DNA from: Purshia tridentata
Lineage: Eukaryota > Streptophyta > Magnoliopsida > Rosales > Rosaceae
DNA: 64,000 nucleotides
Assembly (NCBI GenBank): GCA_003254885.1
Contig: QANT01005115.1
Location: 1-64,000 of the forward strand
Direction of reading: 5' to 3'
A program made the position numbers and the translations under genes. The notes below the pieces were generated by a model. It was not told the origin of the DNA. It saw only the letters and a list, made by a program, of their open reading frames with translations, and searched no databases. The stretch's first letter is position 1; each line of letters begins with the position of its first letter. Shown piece after piece: positions 23,727 to 35,051 of the stretch.

Positions 23727-24766
23727 ATTGCCGGTTATTGGTGAAACTATAGTCTTAGACGACAAACTAATTGTATTATCAAAAAAGGTCTTAATATTCT
23801 TTTCCTTGGGATTATATAATGCCATGCTGTGTGCTTCAAGGCAAATAGCCACCAAAACTTCACCTTTCTCTAAAATAAATGCATATAGGCATCTGTCAAA
23901 GTACAATCTTACGAGGAATTTAGTCCAAGATTCCTTTACCCCATATTGTAGTGGTAAGATCGAATAAAGAGCCCTCATTGTTCCACAAACATACATACAC
24001 ACAATTTCTTATTTTCCCAACTCCCGCCGAGTATGCAGAGAGCCATTTAATAAGCACCCCTGCCCACGCAGCTCATACAAGTCGATATTATTCTTGAGTT
24101 TTTTTAAAGTCCATGAATTTTCTTTAGTGTAAAGATGGCAATTTGGTTTCTCAACCTACGTGAACCACCACTTGCAGTTGTACTGATATAGTCACCGCGA
24201 CCACCCAGTACAACCTTGTAATCTTCAGTGGTCGAATCGTAACCGAATCCATAAAAGTTTGGACACAACTTTTGTTTCGGTAACTTGTTGGTATCTTTAG
24301 TACTAGGGTTCCATAACAGAAAGCAGCCCTGGTCTCCTTTTAGACATATCAACCAATTGCAAGACCCAGACATATTCCAACAATCACTAAAACGTTGTTC
24401 TGGGCAACTTTCTTGTAACTCGTGCTTTCTGTCTGGAACAGGACCGCCGCCGCCACCCTTCAATAGTGCTTCGTAGTCTATGGACCAGAGAGGATTGACT
24501 GAAACATGACTCTTCCTTTGACTGTGTGGAACATGACTCTTCCTTTGACTGTGTGGCTGAGGTGCTTCCTAACAAAATAAGAATCGGAGGTTGTAGCACG
24601 CCATGACTTGCTTACACACCGAAATCTCAGTAAGGATTTGACTGGTACCCTTTGACAGTATTTCAACAATGATATCGTCGCTGTAGTAGTAGTCGAAACG
24701 ACAACGTTTGAGCATGCCACCCGAGGGGACCAGTTGCTGTTTCCGCTTCCGGAGGCTGTCCCCCAT
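23727..24766 (-). pseudogene. F-box / F-box-associated domain pseudogene
   Basis: The minus strand starts MGDSLRKRKQQLVPSGG and enters an F-box (SDDIIVEILSK, then PVKSLLRFRCVSKSW). The frame is lost at the Lys-Val junction by one extra G. Further on, a 27-nt tandem duplication repeats HTVKGRVMF. The frame shifts again at DYEALLKGG before an F-box-associated segment (LLWNPSTKDTNKLP, FYGFGYDSTTEDYK). A last shift follows KKIHGL, then a shortened C-terminal block (ESWTKFLV, SLSSKTIVSP). Intact relatives are substrate adaptors of SCF ubiquitin ligases. The middle of the associated domain appears deleted. It lies between the two copies of the segmental duplication, so it probably arrived with or between them. 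Confidence 0.85.
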
Positions 24767-25007
24767 TGTTAGTTTTCGTTATAGGTGGTTGAGATTGCAG
24801 AATTTTAGAACCCTAAAAAGGCCAGCAGTGTCTTAATGCGCAAGTAATAGTCCCACTATATAAGTAGATAAATTGAAAGATTGAAAATAATAACAGAGTA
24901 AAAAAATTGTGTCCAATTATCAGGCCCAAATAAGCATAACGTCAGTAATTGGGCCCAAATAAGTATATATACTCATTGTATGAAAATTAGAAATAGTAAT
25001 GAATAAC

Positions 25008-25400
25008 GATCATAAACAGGAGATGAATAATTACTCATATAAAATTTTAATAGAAAAGTAGTTGCTGATTCACATACAACCAGGACATCAATATGAGAAT
25101 ACACATTTGCGCATGGTTGGCTTGTTACTTGTTCATACATTCAATGCAAGGGGGTCAGAAAATTGATCCCACAAGAAAGAGACATTGGAATTTGTAACAA
25201 ATACTATGATTTCTTGCTAAAATTGTAATTAACTACAACTACAGAAATTAAACTTCATTCTATAAACATAATGAGAAGAGATGCATCTCACAAACATTTC
25301 AAGGAAACCATGTTAGTTCCAAACTCCCCATGTTTAGAGACTACAACAGGCACAGCTGATCATTGCTTGATCAAAATACATATTTAGCAAACCCAATGAA
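25008..25400. repeat. Downstream-facing copy of the segmental duplication
   Basis: Homologous to 23196-23725 (see that entry), in direct orientation, separated by the F-box pseudogene. It ends about 40 bases from the thymidine kinase stop codon, so it probably includes that gene's 3' untranslated region, read on the minus strand. The two copies differ by many substitutions and small indels, so the duplication is not recent. Confidence 0.75.
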
Positions 25401-25440
25401 ACAAAATATATAGGCTGTGAAAGAGCTGCTACTGTTGTTC

Positions 25441-26873
25441 CTAAGCAATTGGAGCTGCTTCAGAAATGTTGTCACTCATGAATTTATGGGACTCCACAAC
25501 ACTTCTTGCAGCTTTCATGAGAACTTGTCCATTGACATAGTGTTGGCGACACACAGGCATGTAGACATCAGCCCCACCGATCAGTTCTGTCCGAGTCTCC
25601 TCTGTCTTCCTTAGGGTAAAGAAGGCTCGTTTTCCACACATTTCACATCGAGCCGTCAATTTGGTAACAGTATCAGCAAGAGGCACTACGTCAAGCACCG
25701 AGCCAAAACTCCTCCTGCAAATAAGAATCATAAAACCCATCAAGGAATTTAATGGTATTGAAAACCAGCTACAGCAGCTAACAACACAAGCATAACTGCT
25801 GGCAAGAGTACCCAAAAAGCATAAAACATGTAGGGATTTTATTGAAAAGCACCTCAAGTAATCACCATCAAGGCCTGCAACAATGACAGTTTTTCCATCA
25901 TGATCAGCAGCCTTGCAGCAGAAATCATATAGATCCTCAAAAAATTGAGCCTCATCGATACCAATAACGTCAAGCTGTCCACATATCCCAATAAGGACAA
26001 GGCAATTAGATTACATCAAATGCATCAAATTAGAGACACTAACTTCAGTAGCATTGAATCTAGATAGCAACAACACCTCTATGAGAATGAATAAATGCCC
26101 TTAGTTTGAACCACCCATGACCCAGAATTTGTATCACATTTCACAGAGCAACCATCAATACCCAGATAGATTTTAAGCAACAGATACATGACTAATAAAA
26201 TTGAACCTCATCATAATAGACCATAAAATTGTTTTAGCATAACAACACATGTTTCAAATAATTTAAGGTCAAGATCAGCTCATGCTATACAATAGACAAA
26301 TAAAATTAGGGAAAAAAAAAATGATAAACCTTAACGTATATTCCTACAATTCCCAACTCCAAAATTACCTTCTCATAAGCATCTCCTCCAAAATTTTGCC
26401 TAAATGACGACAGATTCGGCAAAGCCCAGCACGGAAACTTCACCCCATCATGCGTCACAATCGAATCGATGGCATATCTCGTATCCTTACTAGATTTTAT
26501 CATAGCCACATTCCTAGATAAAAAAGTGAAATTCAGTATCCCATCACCTGATTATGATAAACAGATTTAATTTCTAATCAACAATTTTCACAGAAATAGC
26601 TCTGAATTTGACCAAAAAAATCGAAAATTACCTGCCACTGTTACCCTCGGACTTTATCCGGCGGAGGAGAGCGGTGGTTTTGCCCGCGAACATGGGGCCC
26701 ATGATGACGTGGACCTCACCGGTGGAGGAGCGGCGGGACAGGTCGGAGTTAGCAGGGTCGGTGGGGAAGGGAATTAGGGACTTGAAGGAAGCCATGGATT
26801 TAGGGTAACAGCGAGAAAGTGGATTTGAACTGTGAAGAGGGAAGAAGAGAGGTGGGAAGGTAAGGGCTTTCAT
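25441..26873 (-). CDS. TK1-like: Thymidine kinase (TK1 type)
   Basis: Four exons on the minus strand, 26873-26632, 26513-26369, 25974-25853 and 25714-25441; GT-AG introns, consistent phases, 260 residues. It phosphorylates thymidine to dTMP with ATP in nucleotide salvage. The P-loop is [11 protein letters not shown] (about 59-69). The magnesium and substrate block is [17 protein letters not shown]. The structural zinc site has [13 protein letters not shown] and, later, PVCRQHY, with His as the fourth ligand. Arabidopsis TK1a is 238 residues; the extra N-terminus ([25 protein letters not shown]) is Phe, Ser and Arg containing and lacks acids, so organelle targeting is possible. Met27 (26795, MASFKSL) would give a cytosolic form. 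Next to ESS2 and hnRNP genes, as recalled for At3g07790-At3g07810. Confidence 0.95.
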
Positions 26874-28060
26874 GGTGAGAATAAATAGAGCGAGGAAATG
26901 TGAGGAAAAAGGAGCGTTTTTGAGTTTGAAAGATTTGGAGGGAAATCAGAAATTTTTGGTTTTGGAGGTAAACTAACGTTGGATAGCGTTAGCTTGTTTA
27001 ACACACCTCGCCAAAAAAAAAAAACAAAGATAAAAAAAATAATAGAAATCAAATTCTTGCATTAACTTGTTTAGCACGCTGCACGCCTCAAATTTTTGAA
27101 ATACCCATTTACCCTTTTACCTATTTAAATTTTTGAAAAAAGAAATTCCCTCCCCTACCTCCAATTTCTCGAAGTAATTATCTTGATGAGAAAAAAAAAA
27201 TTTATTTTCTTAGCAAAACTTATCTCTCTCATTTTCTTTTCATGCTTTTAAAACTTCTTTGCCATTTTTTTGGTCTTCCTTGCATTTTCAAGCTATCGAC
27301 CATTATTGCTCCTTTAATATATTTTCTTTTTTATTTTGCGTATATATTCTGTATTGGATTCATTGAAATATAGTTTTCATGAGGTAGACCGAAGCTATCT
27401 CCACTAGGTCCATCCATGTATTCAAATTTCAATCTTCGCACTTGGATGATCCGTTAAAAAATTGAGTCAATACTTGAAGAAATTATTGTTTGTCATCATA
27501 ACACTACATGGTATTATAATATAATGTTACTATTTCACTTAAATTCTAAAGGATGATCCGTTAAAAAATTGAGTCAATACTTGAAAAAATTATTGTGTGT
27601 CATCATAACACTACGTGGTATTATGATATAATGTTACTATTTCACTTAAATTCTAAAACGTATATAATCATTCATTTCTAAAATCCTAAAGCTTAAAAAA
27701 TACCCTTAAATCGTACACATATTATAATTTAAATGAATTGGTAATACTACGTCATTATGTCACGTGGTGTTACAGTCACCTATAATAATTTCTCAAAACT
27801 TGATGTTTCACAAACTTTTGTGTAATCTAATAGAGTGAATCTAATAAAATATTGTTTGGATCTTTGATAAGTTAATAAATAACACACGCATACTTTATTA
27901 ATTAGCAATATAACAACTTAATTAATAATCTAAATTTATAATTTATTAATATAACATATTATGTTGTTAAACTTGAAAACATTTATTGAAATTAATAACG
28001 ATAAGTATTAAATATTGTGAATTTTTTGTCAAAGTAGGTAATATATTCAGAAAACCCATT
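26874..28060. other. Intergenic region upstream of thymidine kinase
   Basis: The first about 180 bases are the thymidine kinase leader and promoter on the minus strand. The remainder is AT-rich with the tandem duplication listed separately at 27444-27657. No gene recognised. Confidence 0.4.
27444..27657. repeat. Tandem duplication, period 107 bp
   Basis: Two adjacent copies, 27444-27550 and 27551-27657, each begin GGATGATCCGTTAAAAAATT and end near CACTTAAATTCTAAA. They differ at only a handful of positions, including ACATGG versus ACGTGG. The copies are non-coding. The similarity suggests a relatively recent local duplication. Confidence 0.9.
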
Positions 28061-28340
28061 AGAAGAAATGAAGGCCCAACGTCCAAAGACAGGCCAGCCC
28101 ACACAACAACCAACACAAGAGATAAAAAGACCCAAAAAAGCCCCAAGACTGCATGCAACACTGCCGCTAAAGGGGGTCGCGGCCACGAACCACCACAAAA
28201 AGACAGAAATGGCAACTACTAAACGCACAAAGACAAATGTTAAACGACACAACCAGTACCAAACCCAAACCCAAATAACCACAACAAAGAGCCACATTGA
28301 TCTTAACCCCACCAGACACAACACAAGGCAGCATTATTCC
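28020..28340 (-). mobile_element. Possible LINE 3'-end fragment
   Basis: On the minus strand this stretch is rich in G and T, with phrases such as GTTTGGGTTTGG and CTTTTTTGGGTC. It closes with TTTGACAAAAAATTC, resembling the G/T-rich 3' untranslated region and A-rich tail of plant LINEs. Its composition contrasts sharply with the AT-rich flanks. No reverse transcriptase frame is left, so it would be a short 5'-truncated copy. The call rests on composition and the tail alone. Confidence 0.35.
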
Positions 28341-28371
28341 TCTTTAATTTGAATTACAAAGCTACTGGTCT

Positions 28372-30640
28372 CTATATATATATATATATATTAAAGATGC
28401 TGCATGTGATGGCACGATGCCTCAATTTCGATCCCATGATCACGACACCATGTAGTGGTTATAGCCTTGGATATCCATGTATGTAATCCACTCATCACCA
28501 AAACCACCATTTGGATAGAGCGTGTTGTGGATAAGATTATCAATTTAACCTCTTTTTTTTTATATTATAAAAAAAGAAGGAGAGTTGGAACAGAGATATA
28601 TAAAAAATAGTTTTTGTACTCGGCTAATTAACTAGATCAACTTCAATTCACACATTTAACTTCGTTTCTTATAACTTTATTGTAAAATTATATATATGAT
28701 ATTGATAAAGGATCGGAAAAAAGTAATAAAAAAAACAAGAAGTTGAATGAAGAGATATGTAGTTAATTATATTTTCCAAAGGCCAAAGTGAAAAAAGGTA
28801 TGGTGGTCAAATGAAATTAATAAGAAAGGTGAAATAGTAATGTGAGAAATAGCTGGAGGCTAGCTAGCTAGAAAGACCAAAGTCCCTTTCGTGGGGAGCA
28901 CGAATAAAGATGCTGATAATTAATTGTTAACCATTCCATCATCCAAATTAAAAGTTTCAAATTTAATTACTTTCTTTGACTATAAGATTATTTGGCATGT
29001 GAGTGACAAAGTTCATATTATATATAATCTAATATAACCTGCCATTCTGGCTCATGATCGATGCATCTTAAGCACCCATACCCAACAGCATATTGGGTTT
29101 AATAAGGTGGAGAACTTATTTGCTTATTTATAAATACAACATGCATGCATGCATGCTGAGAATATATGGACCACCATGCATTGATGATCCATGTATGTAT
29201 ATGTACACCACCCTTCATTACTTTGCATTTGTGGGCCTAAAAGGATAGCTCGAGTTTTATTTCCAAAGTCAAATATATATGGGTGAGAATAACCCTGTCA
29301 TCCTATAGCTAGCACCCTTCTTATAAGTAAAATGATTTTCTGGTGGTAATTAAAATCAAATTAAAAGAGGTTTTCTTTCCCCTAAATTAATTTCAGTTGG
29401 TGAGATTTGAGTTTATAAGTTTGCAATTCTACCATATATTTCTTGTCATCCAAGTTAACATTTAATTTCGATTACAAAAAAGAAAAGAAAAAAGAAAGAT
29501 ACCTTAAATTCCAAATTAATATACTTAAAATAAGGGCATAATCTGTATCAAATTTTAAGTAACGTTAGAGTAATAATCTTACCAAATAATGCTCTAGCTA
29601 AAGCTTTAGATGGGGTTTTTTTAATTTTAGATATGATAGATATAATAAATATAATACTATATAAAATTAATGTTTATATTTTATATTTTATATTTTAGGT
29701 GTTGTTATGAATTATGAATTCATTAATTATATATAATTGAGCTTAACTAGCGGTTAAGCACATTATTTTAGCTAAACTTAATTCGTTCAACCATAATTCA
29801 TAATGGGTTGATTTTCAGTCATATTTATATTTTACCTAATCGATTTAAACTCGGATGCCAACTCAAATTCAGTACAAAGAGTTTTGGATGATCTCCCAAT
29901 CCACCTAACTTGTCCGCCTAGCACCCCTAATTTGTAGGTGTTGACTTTTATCGAAGGATAATTACATTTATCTTTGACTTCTATATATATAATATATCTA
30001 GCAATGGACTTGTTTGATTCAACTTTTATCTAACAAATATATCAATAATTTAATTTATGTAGCTGTTGTTGGTTGAATTTTTTTCACTTAAATATTATGT
30101 ATATGTTTGCTGATTTAAGTTGTGACAATGAATCATAGCATATTGTTTCTTTTTAATCTAAATGAATCATAAAACTTGATCACATGCAGCAATCTACAAA
30201 CTTTCTTGCAAACAAAGGAAATCTAGAAATCAAAACTACGATCGAAAGAGACCAAGCAAAAGTCATCAAAGTCAATGGCTAATGTTATGGTATTTGGTCC
30301 ACTGATCCACTCCAACGTGGGTTCAAAATTTTCATGCAACCTCGCACAAATGTGCAACACCATTTAATGCTGGTTTTCTTGTCTTATTTTTATAAAATTT
30401 ACAAAAAGTAAAAAAGGAATGAAGGGGAAGACAAGTAATGAGTAATCCTCCGCATTTGATCAGATCAGATATCAAAAGCCTTATTTTTCATTTCCAAATC
30501 TCCGATTTTGTTTTTGACAAATTTTGTTTAGGCATTTCTCAACACACATTTCTATATTCAAATCGAATTCGCATTAGAAATCAATAAAGTCTATAAAAAA
30601 AAAAAGTGAAAAAAAATAAATAAAGAGTGAAAAATCTTCG
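28372..30640. other. Gene-free region upstream of the hnRNP gene
   Basis: AT-rich, with a TA run at 28374-28391 and a GCAT run near 29143-29156. It contains the conserved non-coding element listed separately at 28800-29460. No convincing open frame was found on either strand. An unannotated non-coding transcript is possible but nothing in the sequence proves one. Confidence 0.4.
28880..29420 (+). repeat. Non-coding element copy 1 (two conserved blocks)
   Basis: Block A at about 28880-28940 contains AGTCCCTTTCGTGGGGAGCA, then CGAA, AAAGATGCTGAT and ATTGTTAA. Block B at about 29370-29412 contains GGTTTTCTTTCC, TTAATTTCAGTTGG and TGAGATTTGA. Both blocks recur in the same order and strand at 43355-43565. 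Block A holds a perfect inverted repeat, TTCGTG-GGGAG-CACGAA. No coding frame explains the conservation. The blocks lie about 2.5 kb upstream of the hnRNP start. Confidence 0.7.
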
Positions 30641-31485
30641 TCTTCCCATTTACAGAGCCTATATATTCCTCAACCTCCCAACACCTTATCTTTCTCTCTC
30701 TATAACCTTGTGTTTCTCTCTCTAGAAATACACATTTTTTAATCTATTACTCTATTTGGTAACTGAATTTGCATTTGGTAATCAAATAAGCACCATTGAA
30801 AGAACAAATAAAAAGGTTGGAGGGGGCATATATAGAGAGGAGGTTGAACATGCCCTCTGTTCTTATTCTTACAGTGCCTCCTCTCAGATCTTAGTTTCCT
30901 TTAAGATTTGGCATCTGGGTTTTCAATAATCGGTGGGTACGGTGGCAATCTGATTTGGTTTTTTAATATTTTCTGAATTGGTTGAGGATTTGGATCCCAG
31001 TAAATTTTTCTGATTGATATTCTTTCTGGGTTTTTTTTAGGTGTACTTAATCCTGGGTCTAGTAGTTGATCGGTGAAGGATCGGATGCTTCTAAATTAAA
31101 TCCAGGAATACTTGTTTTTTAAATCGGATTACAATCTGTGCGTTTGTAATTTCAAAACAAGGTACTGTTTTTTCTAGTTTGCTTATTTATCCGTATTTGA
31201 TTTCAGTTAGGTGAGTGGTTTATTATGGATTAAAAGTTTAGATTTTATTTGAGCTGTGGGCGTTGTTGTGAAATTGGATTTGATATTTGGCTACATTTCA
31301 TTTACTGGGATTGATTTGCTTTTGTTTTTATTGTAGAATTGTATTGGATCCAGTATTAAATACCCCTTCTTTTCTGAATTGGGTGTAATATTTTGATAAA
31401 GGTTGCATCTTTTGTTATGAGATGGATTCAAGTGTGATGTGCATTTGTGAATTTTCTCAAGCTTATTATTTTGGTTGTAGAGAAA
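30641..31485 (+). promoter_or_regulatory. Promoter and spliced leader of the hnRNP gene
   Basis: A TATATA motif near 30660 is followed by CT-rich leader sequence (TCTCTCTCTA) at 30690-30725. A candidate donor, CAAGGTACTG, lies at 31160, and an acceptor TTGTAG ends at 31480, six bases before the start codon. A leader intron is therefore likely, as in many plant RRM genes. The limits are inferred. Confidence 0.45.
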
Positions 31486-34400
31486 ATGCAATCCGATAGT
31501 GGCAAGTTGTTTATTGGCGGCATATCTTGGGACACAAATGAAGAGCGCCTGAAAGAGTATTTCAGTGCTTTTGGGGAGGTGGTAGAAGCAGTGATCATGA
31601 AGGATCGGACCACAGGCCGTGCTCGTGGTTTTGGTTTTGTAGTTTTTTCTGACCCAGCCATTGCCGATAGAGTCATAATAGAGAAGCACAACATTGATGG
31701 AAGGATGGTAACAAAATACTATTTTTTGGATGAATGTAGTTTTGTCCTTCAATTGCACTTTTATGTTCAGTATGACCATGCATTATGCTTTTCTTTTTTA
31801 CTCCATATGTCAAGGGAAATTCATTTCCTTATAGGAGTTACGGGTCTGAAATTGTAATTGCAGGAATTCATTTAACTGTGGTTCTGTATCCTACTAAATT
31901 TCAAACAAGAGTAAATCATGCTCCCCATTCTTTTATCTTTCTTCGATGATCAGCTTTGTTATTGCATTACTTTATTTTTCTAAGCTGATCATTTGATTTT
32001 AAGAGCTTGTATCATTCGATCTCTGTTTTTACCTTTGCATTCTCTATTCTCAGGTTGAGGCAAAAAAGGCTGTTCCCAGGGATGACCAGAACATTTTGAG
32101 TAGAAACAGTGGCAGCATCCAAGGTTCTCCAGGTCCAGGCCGCACAAGAAAGATTTTTGTTGGAGGTTTGGCATCCACTGTCACAGAGAGTGACTTCAAG
32201 AAGTACTTTGAACAGTTTGGGACAATCACAGATGTTGTGGTGATGTATGATCACAACACCCAGAGGCCAAGAGGCTTTGGATTCATCACTTATGATTCAG
32301 AGGAAGCAGTGGACAAGGTTTTACTAAAGACATTTCATGAACTAAATGGGAAGATGGTTGAGGTAAAGCGTGCAGTTCCTAAAGAGTTATCTCCTGGTCC
32401 CACTCGCAGCCCTCTAGGAGGATACAACTACGGTCTGAGTAGGGTCAATAGCTTCCTTAATGGCTACACTCAGGGGTATACTACAAATACAGGTGGAGGC
32501 TATGGACTTGGTAGATTCAGTCCAGTTGCTGGTGGTCGAACTGGGTTTCCTCCATATGGTTCTGGTTATGGAATGAATATGAATTTTGAACCAGGGTTGA
32601 GTCCAGGTTTTGGAGGAAGTGCCAATTTTAATAGTAATGTCAACTATGGACGGGGATTGAGCCCTTATTATATCAATAATTCAAATAGGTTTAGCAGTCC
32701 CATTGGGTATGATGGTGGTAATGGAGGAAACTCGTCCTTTTTTGGCTCGGTTACTCGGAATTTGTGGGGGAATGGGGGGCTTAATTATGGAACAAACTCC
32801 TCAAGTTCCAGTGCTTACATGGGATCAAGAAGTGGGAGCATTGGAGGAAATACATTTGGCAATACTGGAGTTAATTGGCGTTCTTCGGCAATTTCACCTC
32901 AGGGTGGAGGAAATAATATTTCGATCAATAGTGGGAGTCTTGGTTATGGATCTGGTGATAACAGTTACGGTTTGGGAACTGGAGGTTATGGAAGAAACAG
33001 TGTCACAAGTGTGGCCCCTACATCCTCATTTGCTGCATCAAATGGTGGTTTTGATGGGGCCTTCGCTGAATTTTACAGTAGTGGTTCAGTTTATGGAGAT
33101 CCCACTTGGCGATCATCAAATTCTGAGCGAGATGGGTCTGGTCCTTTTGGTTATGGGCTTGGCGGTGCAGCTTCTGATGTTTCAGCTAAAAGTTCTCCGG
33201 GTTATGTTGGTGGTTATAGTGTTAATAAGAGACAGTCAAATACAGGTAAGAGACGGTTAACTAAAATCTATGCAACTTATGTTTTTCAATTTTTTCAATT
33301 TTTTCAATTTTCTTTTTGTTGAAAGATAGGGAACAGTATTTAAATAAATCTTATGGATGTCCATACAAAACCTCCAAACTTCTGGAATGCAGTGGAAAGT
33401 TTTGAGCAGAGACACTACCTATATAATCTGGATCCATTTTATATTGGTAAACATAATCTCACCCTGAACTTGCGTGGTCTTTTGCCTCTGCATGGCTACC
33501 ATAATCGTCAGCTTACTTGAAATATTGCTCAAAGCAGTAATTCAAGAACTCTATTTTTTTTCCCTGGCTGATGATCCATGAAGTTGGCTACTGTAGTATT
33601 GGATTTTAAATTTTGTTAAATATACAATCATAGAGAAGAGTTATGCCCTAGTGCTTAGGTTTTTTGTGTTATGGTCCTTATTAACTTTAACATTGTGAAT
33701 TATGATTAGCTATAGTTATGCTTATGGTTGTGCATCATGTTTAATTGAATTGCGTGATAGGGTGTAGTTAGTAGTTCAATGGATTGAGTGAAGCATGATA
33801 TTGCTTATCTGAAGGTTTTACTCCTGAAAAAAGTTTCGTTCTTATAAACTTGCTTATCTTGCCTGATCGGGTCTAGTTTGTTTTTGTTCTTTATAAAATA
33901 AATACAAAAGGCTACGTTTCACTCTATTGTGCAATCCCAATTCCTTGATGGTTGAAAGTTGAAGCTTAAGTACATTCTTCTTGTTGTTAGGAGTTTTTGA
34001 CTTTGTCTCTGCAGAGATCCAGCTATGCTTTCCACAAAATAAAGTTGCTTTTTTCTTCTCCGTTCTATACTATCATTACCTACTGAAAGTGTCTGTGATG
34101 CTCATAATTTCAGCCCAAGGCAGTGTATTATCAAATATAAGCTTTGATTTTCTATATTTATACACACAATAAGTATACTCAATGGTGCATTGAAGTGAAT
34201 ATACTCTTTAATGTGATGCTCCATGATTTATCTCAATAATTTATGTTCTTTTAATTCAATTAGGAAGAAACTGAGAGAAATCTAGAAATCTAAAGAATTC
34301 TGAAATGAATATTGTTGAATATGCACATATGAATTCAGCTTAGCTTATGGCTAAAATGTGTCTGTATCTCCTCCTCTCTTTGCCTGTGTGTGTTTGCTTA

Positions 34401-35051
34401 CATAGTGGCAATATTTGTTTTATATATATATATGTATACATACACATATGAATTCAGCTTAGCTTATGGCTAAAATTTGTCTGTCTCTCCTCCTCTCTTA
34501 GCCTGTGTGTGTTTGCTTACATACTGGCAATATTTGTTTTATATATATATATATATATGTATACATACCATTTTGCAACTATTGCCCCTGTATTCAACCT
34601 TTTCGTAAACTCTTTCTAAGATTTTTCATATCTGTTAATTTAAAGTAATACAAATCACTAGTGGAGAAGGATTCTAGTTTTAGTGAAATTTTGTATTATT
34701 TAGGATTCATCTTAAATTCAAAGTTTTACTTGATAAGGCTGTACCCATGAGTTGGCTAGTGGCTACTGGCAACACATCTTTGAGATTGGTGTCAAAGAGC
34801 AAAATATTTATATTATCTTGGCTTAAATATTCCTGGAAGTCATTACCATGAATATAATCCTAAATTGAAGCTGTTAGTGATACTATCTACAGCTTTATTC
34901 TATTTTGTATTGTCAGATAGATGATAACTCGTGGAAAGTGGAATCTTTCATTATATATGACTGAATACATGTTTCTTATGGATTAATTATCAATATATAA
35001 GCTGATACATAAAAGCTCTTTTTCTACTTTCTTTCAGGAATCGCTGCGTAG
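31486..35051 (+). CDS. hnRNP-type RNA-binding protein with two RRMs
   Basis: Three coding exons, 31486-31707, 32054-33245 and 35038-35051, GT-AG, 475 residues. RRM1 (about 6-83) has LFIGGI and RGFGFVVF; it is split by intron 1 just before VEAKKAVPRDDQ. RRM2 (about 105-185) has KIFVGGL and RGFGFITY. The remainder is a long low-complexity tail rich in Gly, Ser, Asn and Tyr, like hnRNP A/B proteins and prone to condensate formation. The last exon adds only the end of SNTGIAA, a C-terminus (GIAA) shared by plant hnRNP1 proteins. It should be nuclear, acting in pre-mRNA processing or RNA transport. Retaining intron 2 would replace the last few residues with a 23-residue tail. It appears to match At3g07810, the neighbour of thymidine kinase in Arabidopsis. 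Confidence 0.94.
34324..34565. repeat. Tandem duplication within the last hnRNP intron, period 119 bp
   Basis: Copies start at 34324 and 34443, each with CACATATGAATTCAGCTTAG, then a pyrimidine stretch, TGTGTGTGTTTGCTTACATA, and an expanding AT run ending GTATACATAC. The copies differ by a few substitutions and by AT-run length. The junction at the AT run suggests replication slippage. Confidence 0.9.

Noticed and set aside
27967-28352. Open frames of 78-110 codons on both strands
   Set aside because: The stretch is compositionally biased, with overlapping open frames on both strands and no domain; it fits a LINE 3' end better than a gene.
28886-28910. miRNA precursor at the TTCGTG/CACGAA hairpin
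   Set aside because: The stem is only 6 bp with a 5-base loop, too short for a plant miRNA precursor, and no longer arm pairing was seen.
32703-33260. 185-codon frame overlapping the hnRNP gene
   Set aside because: It is the +1 shadow of the Gly/Ser-rich coding exon.
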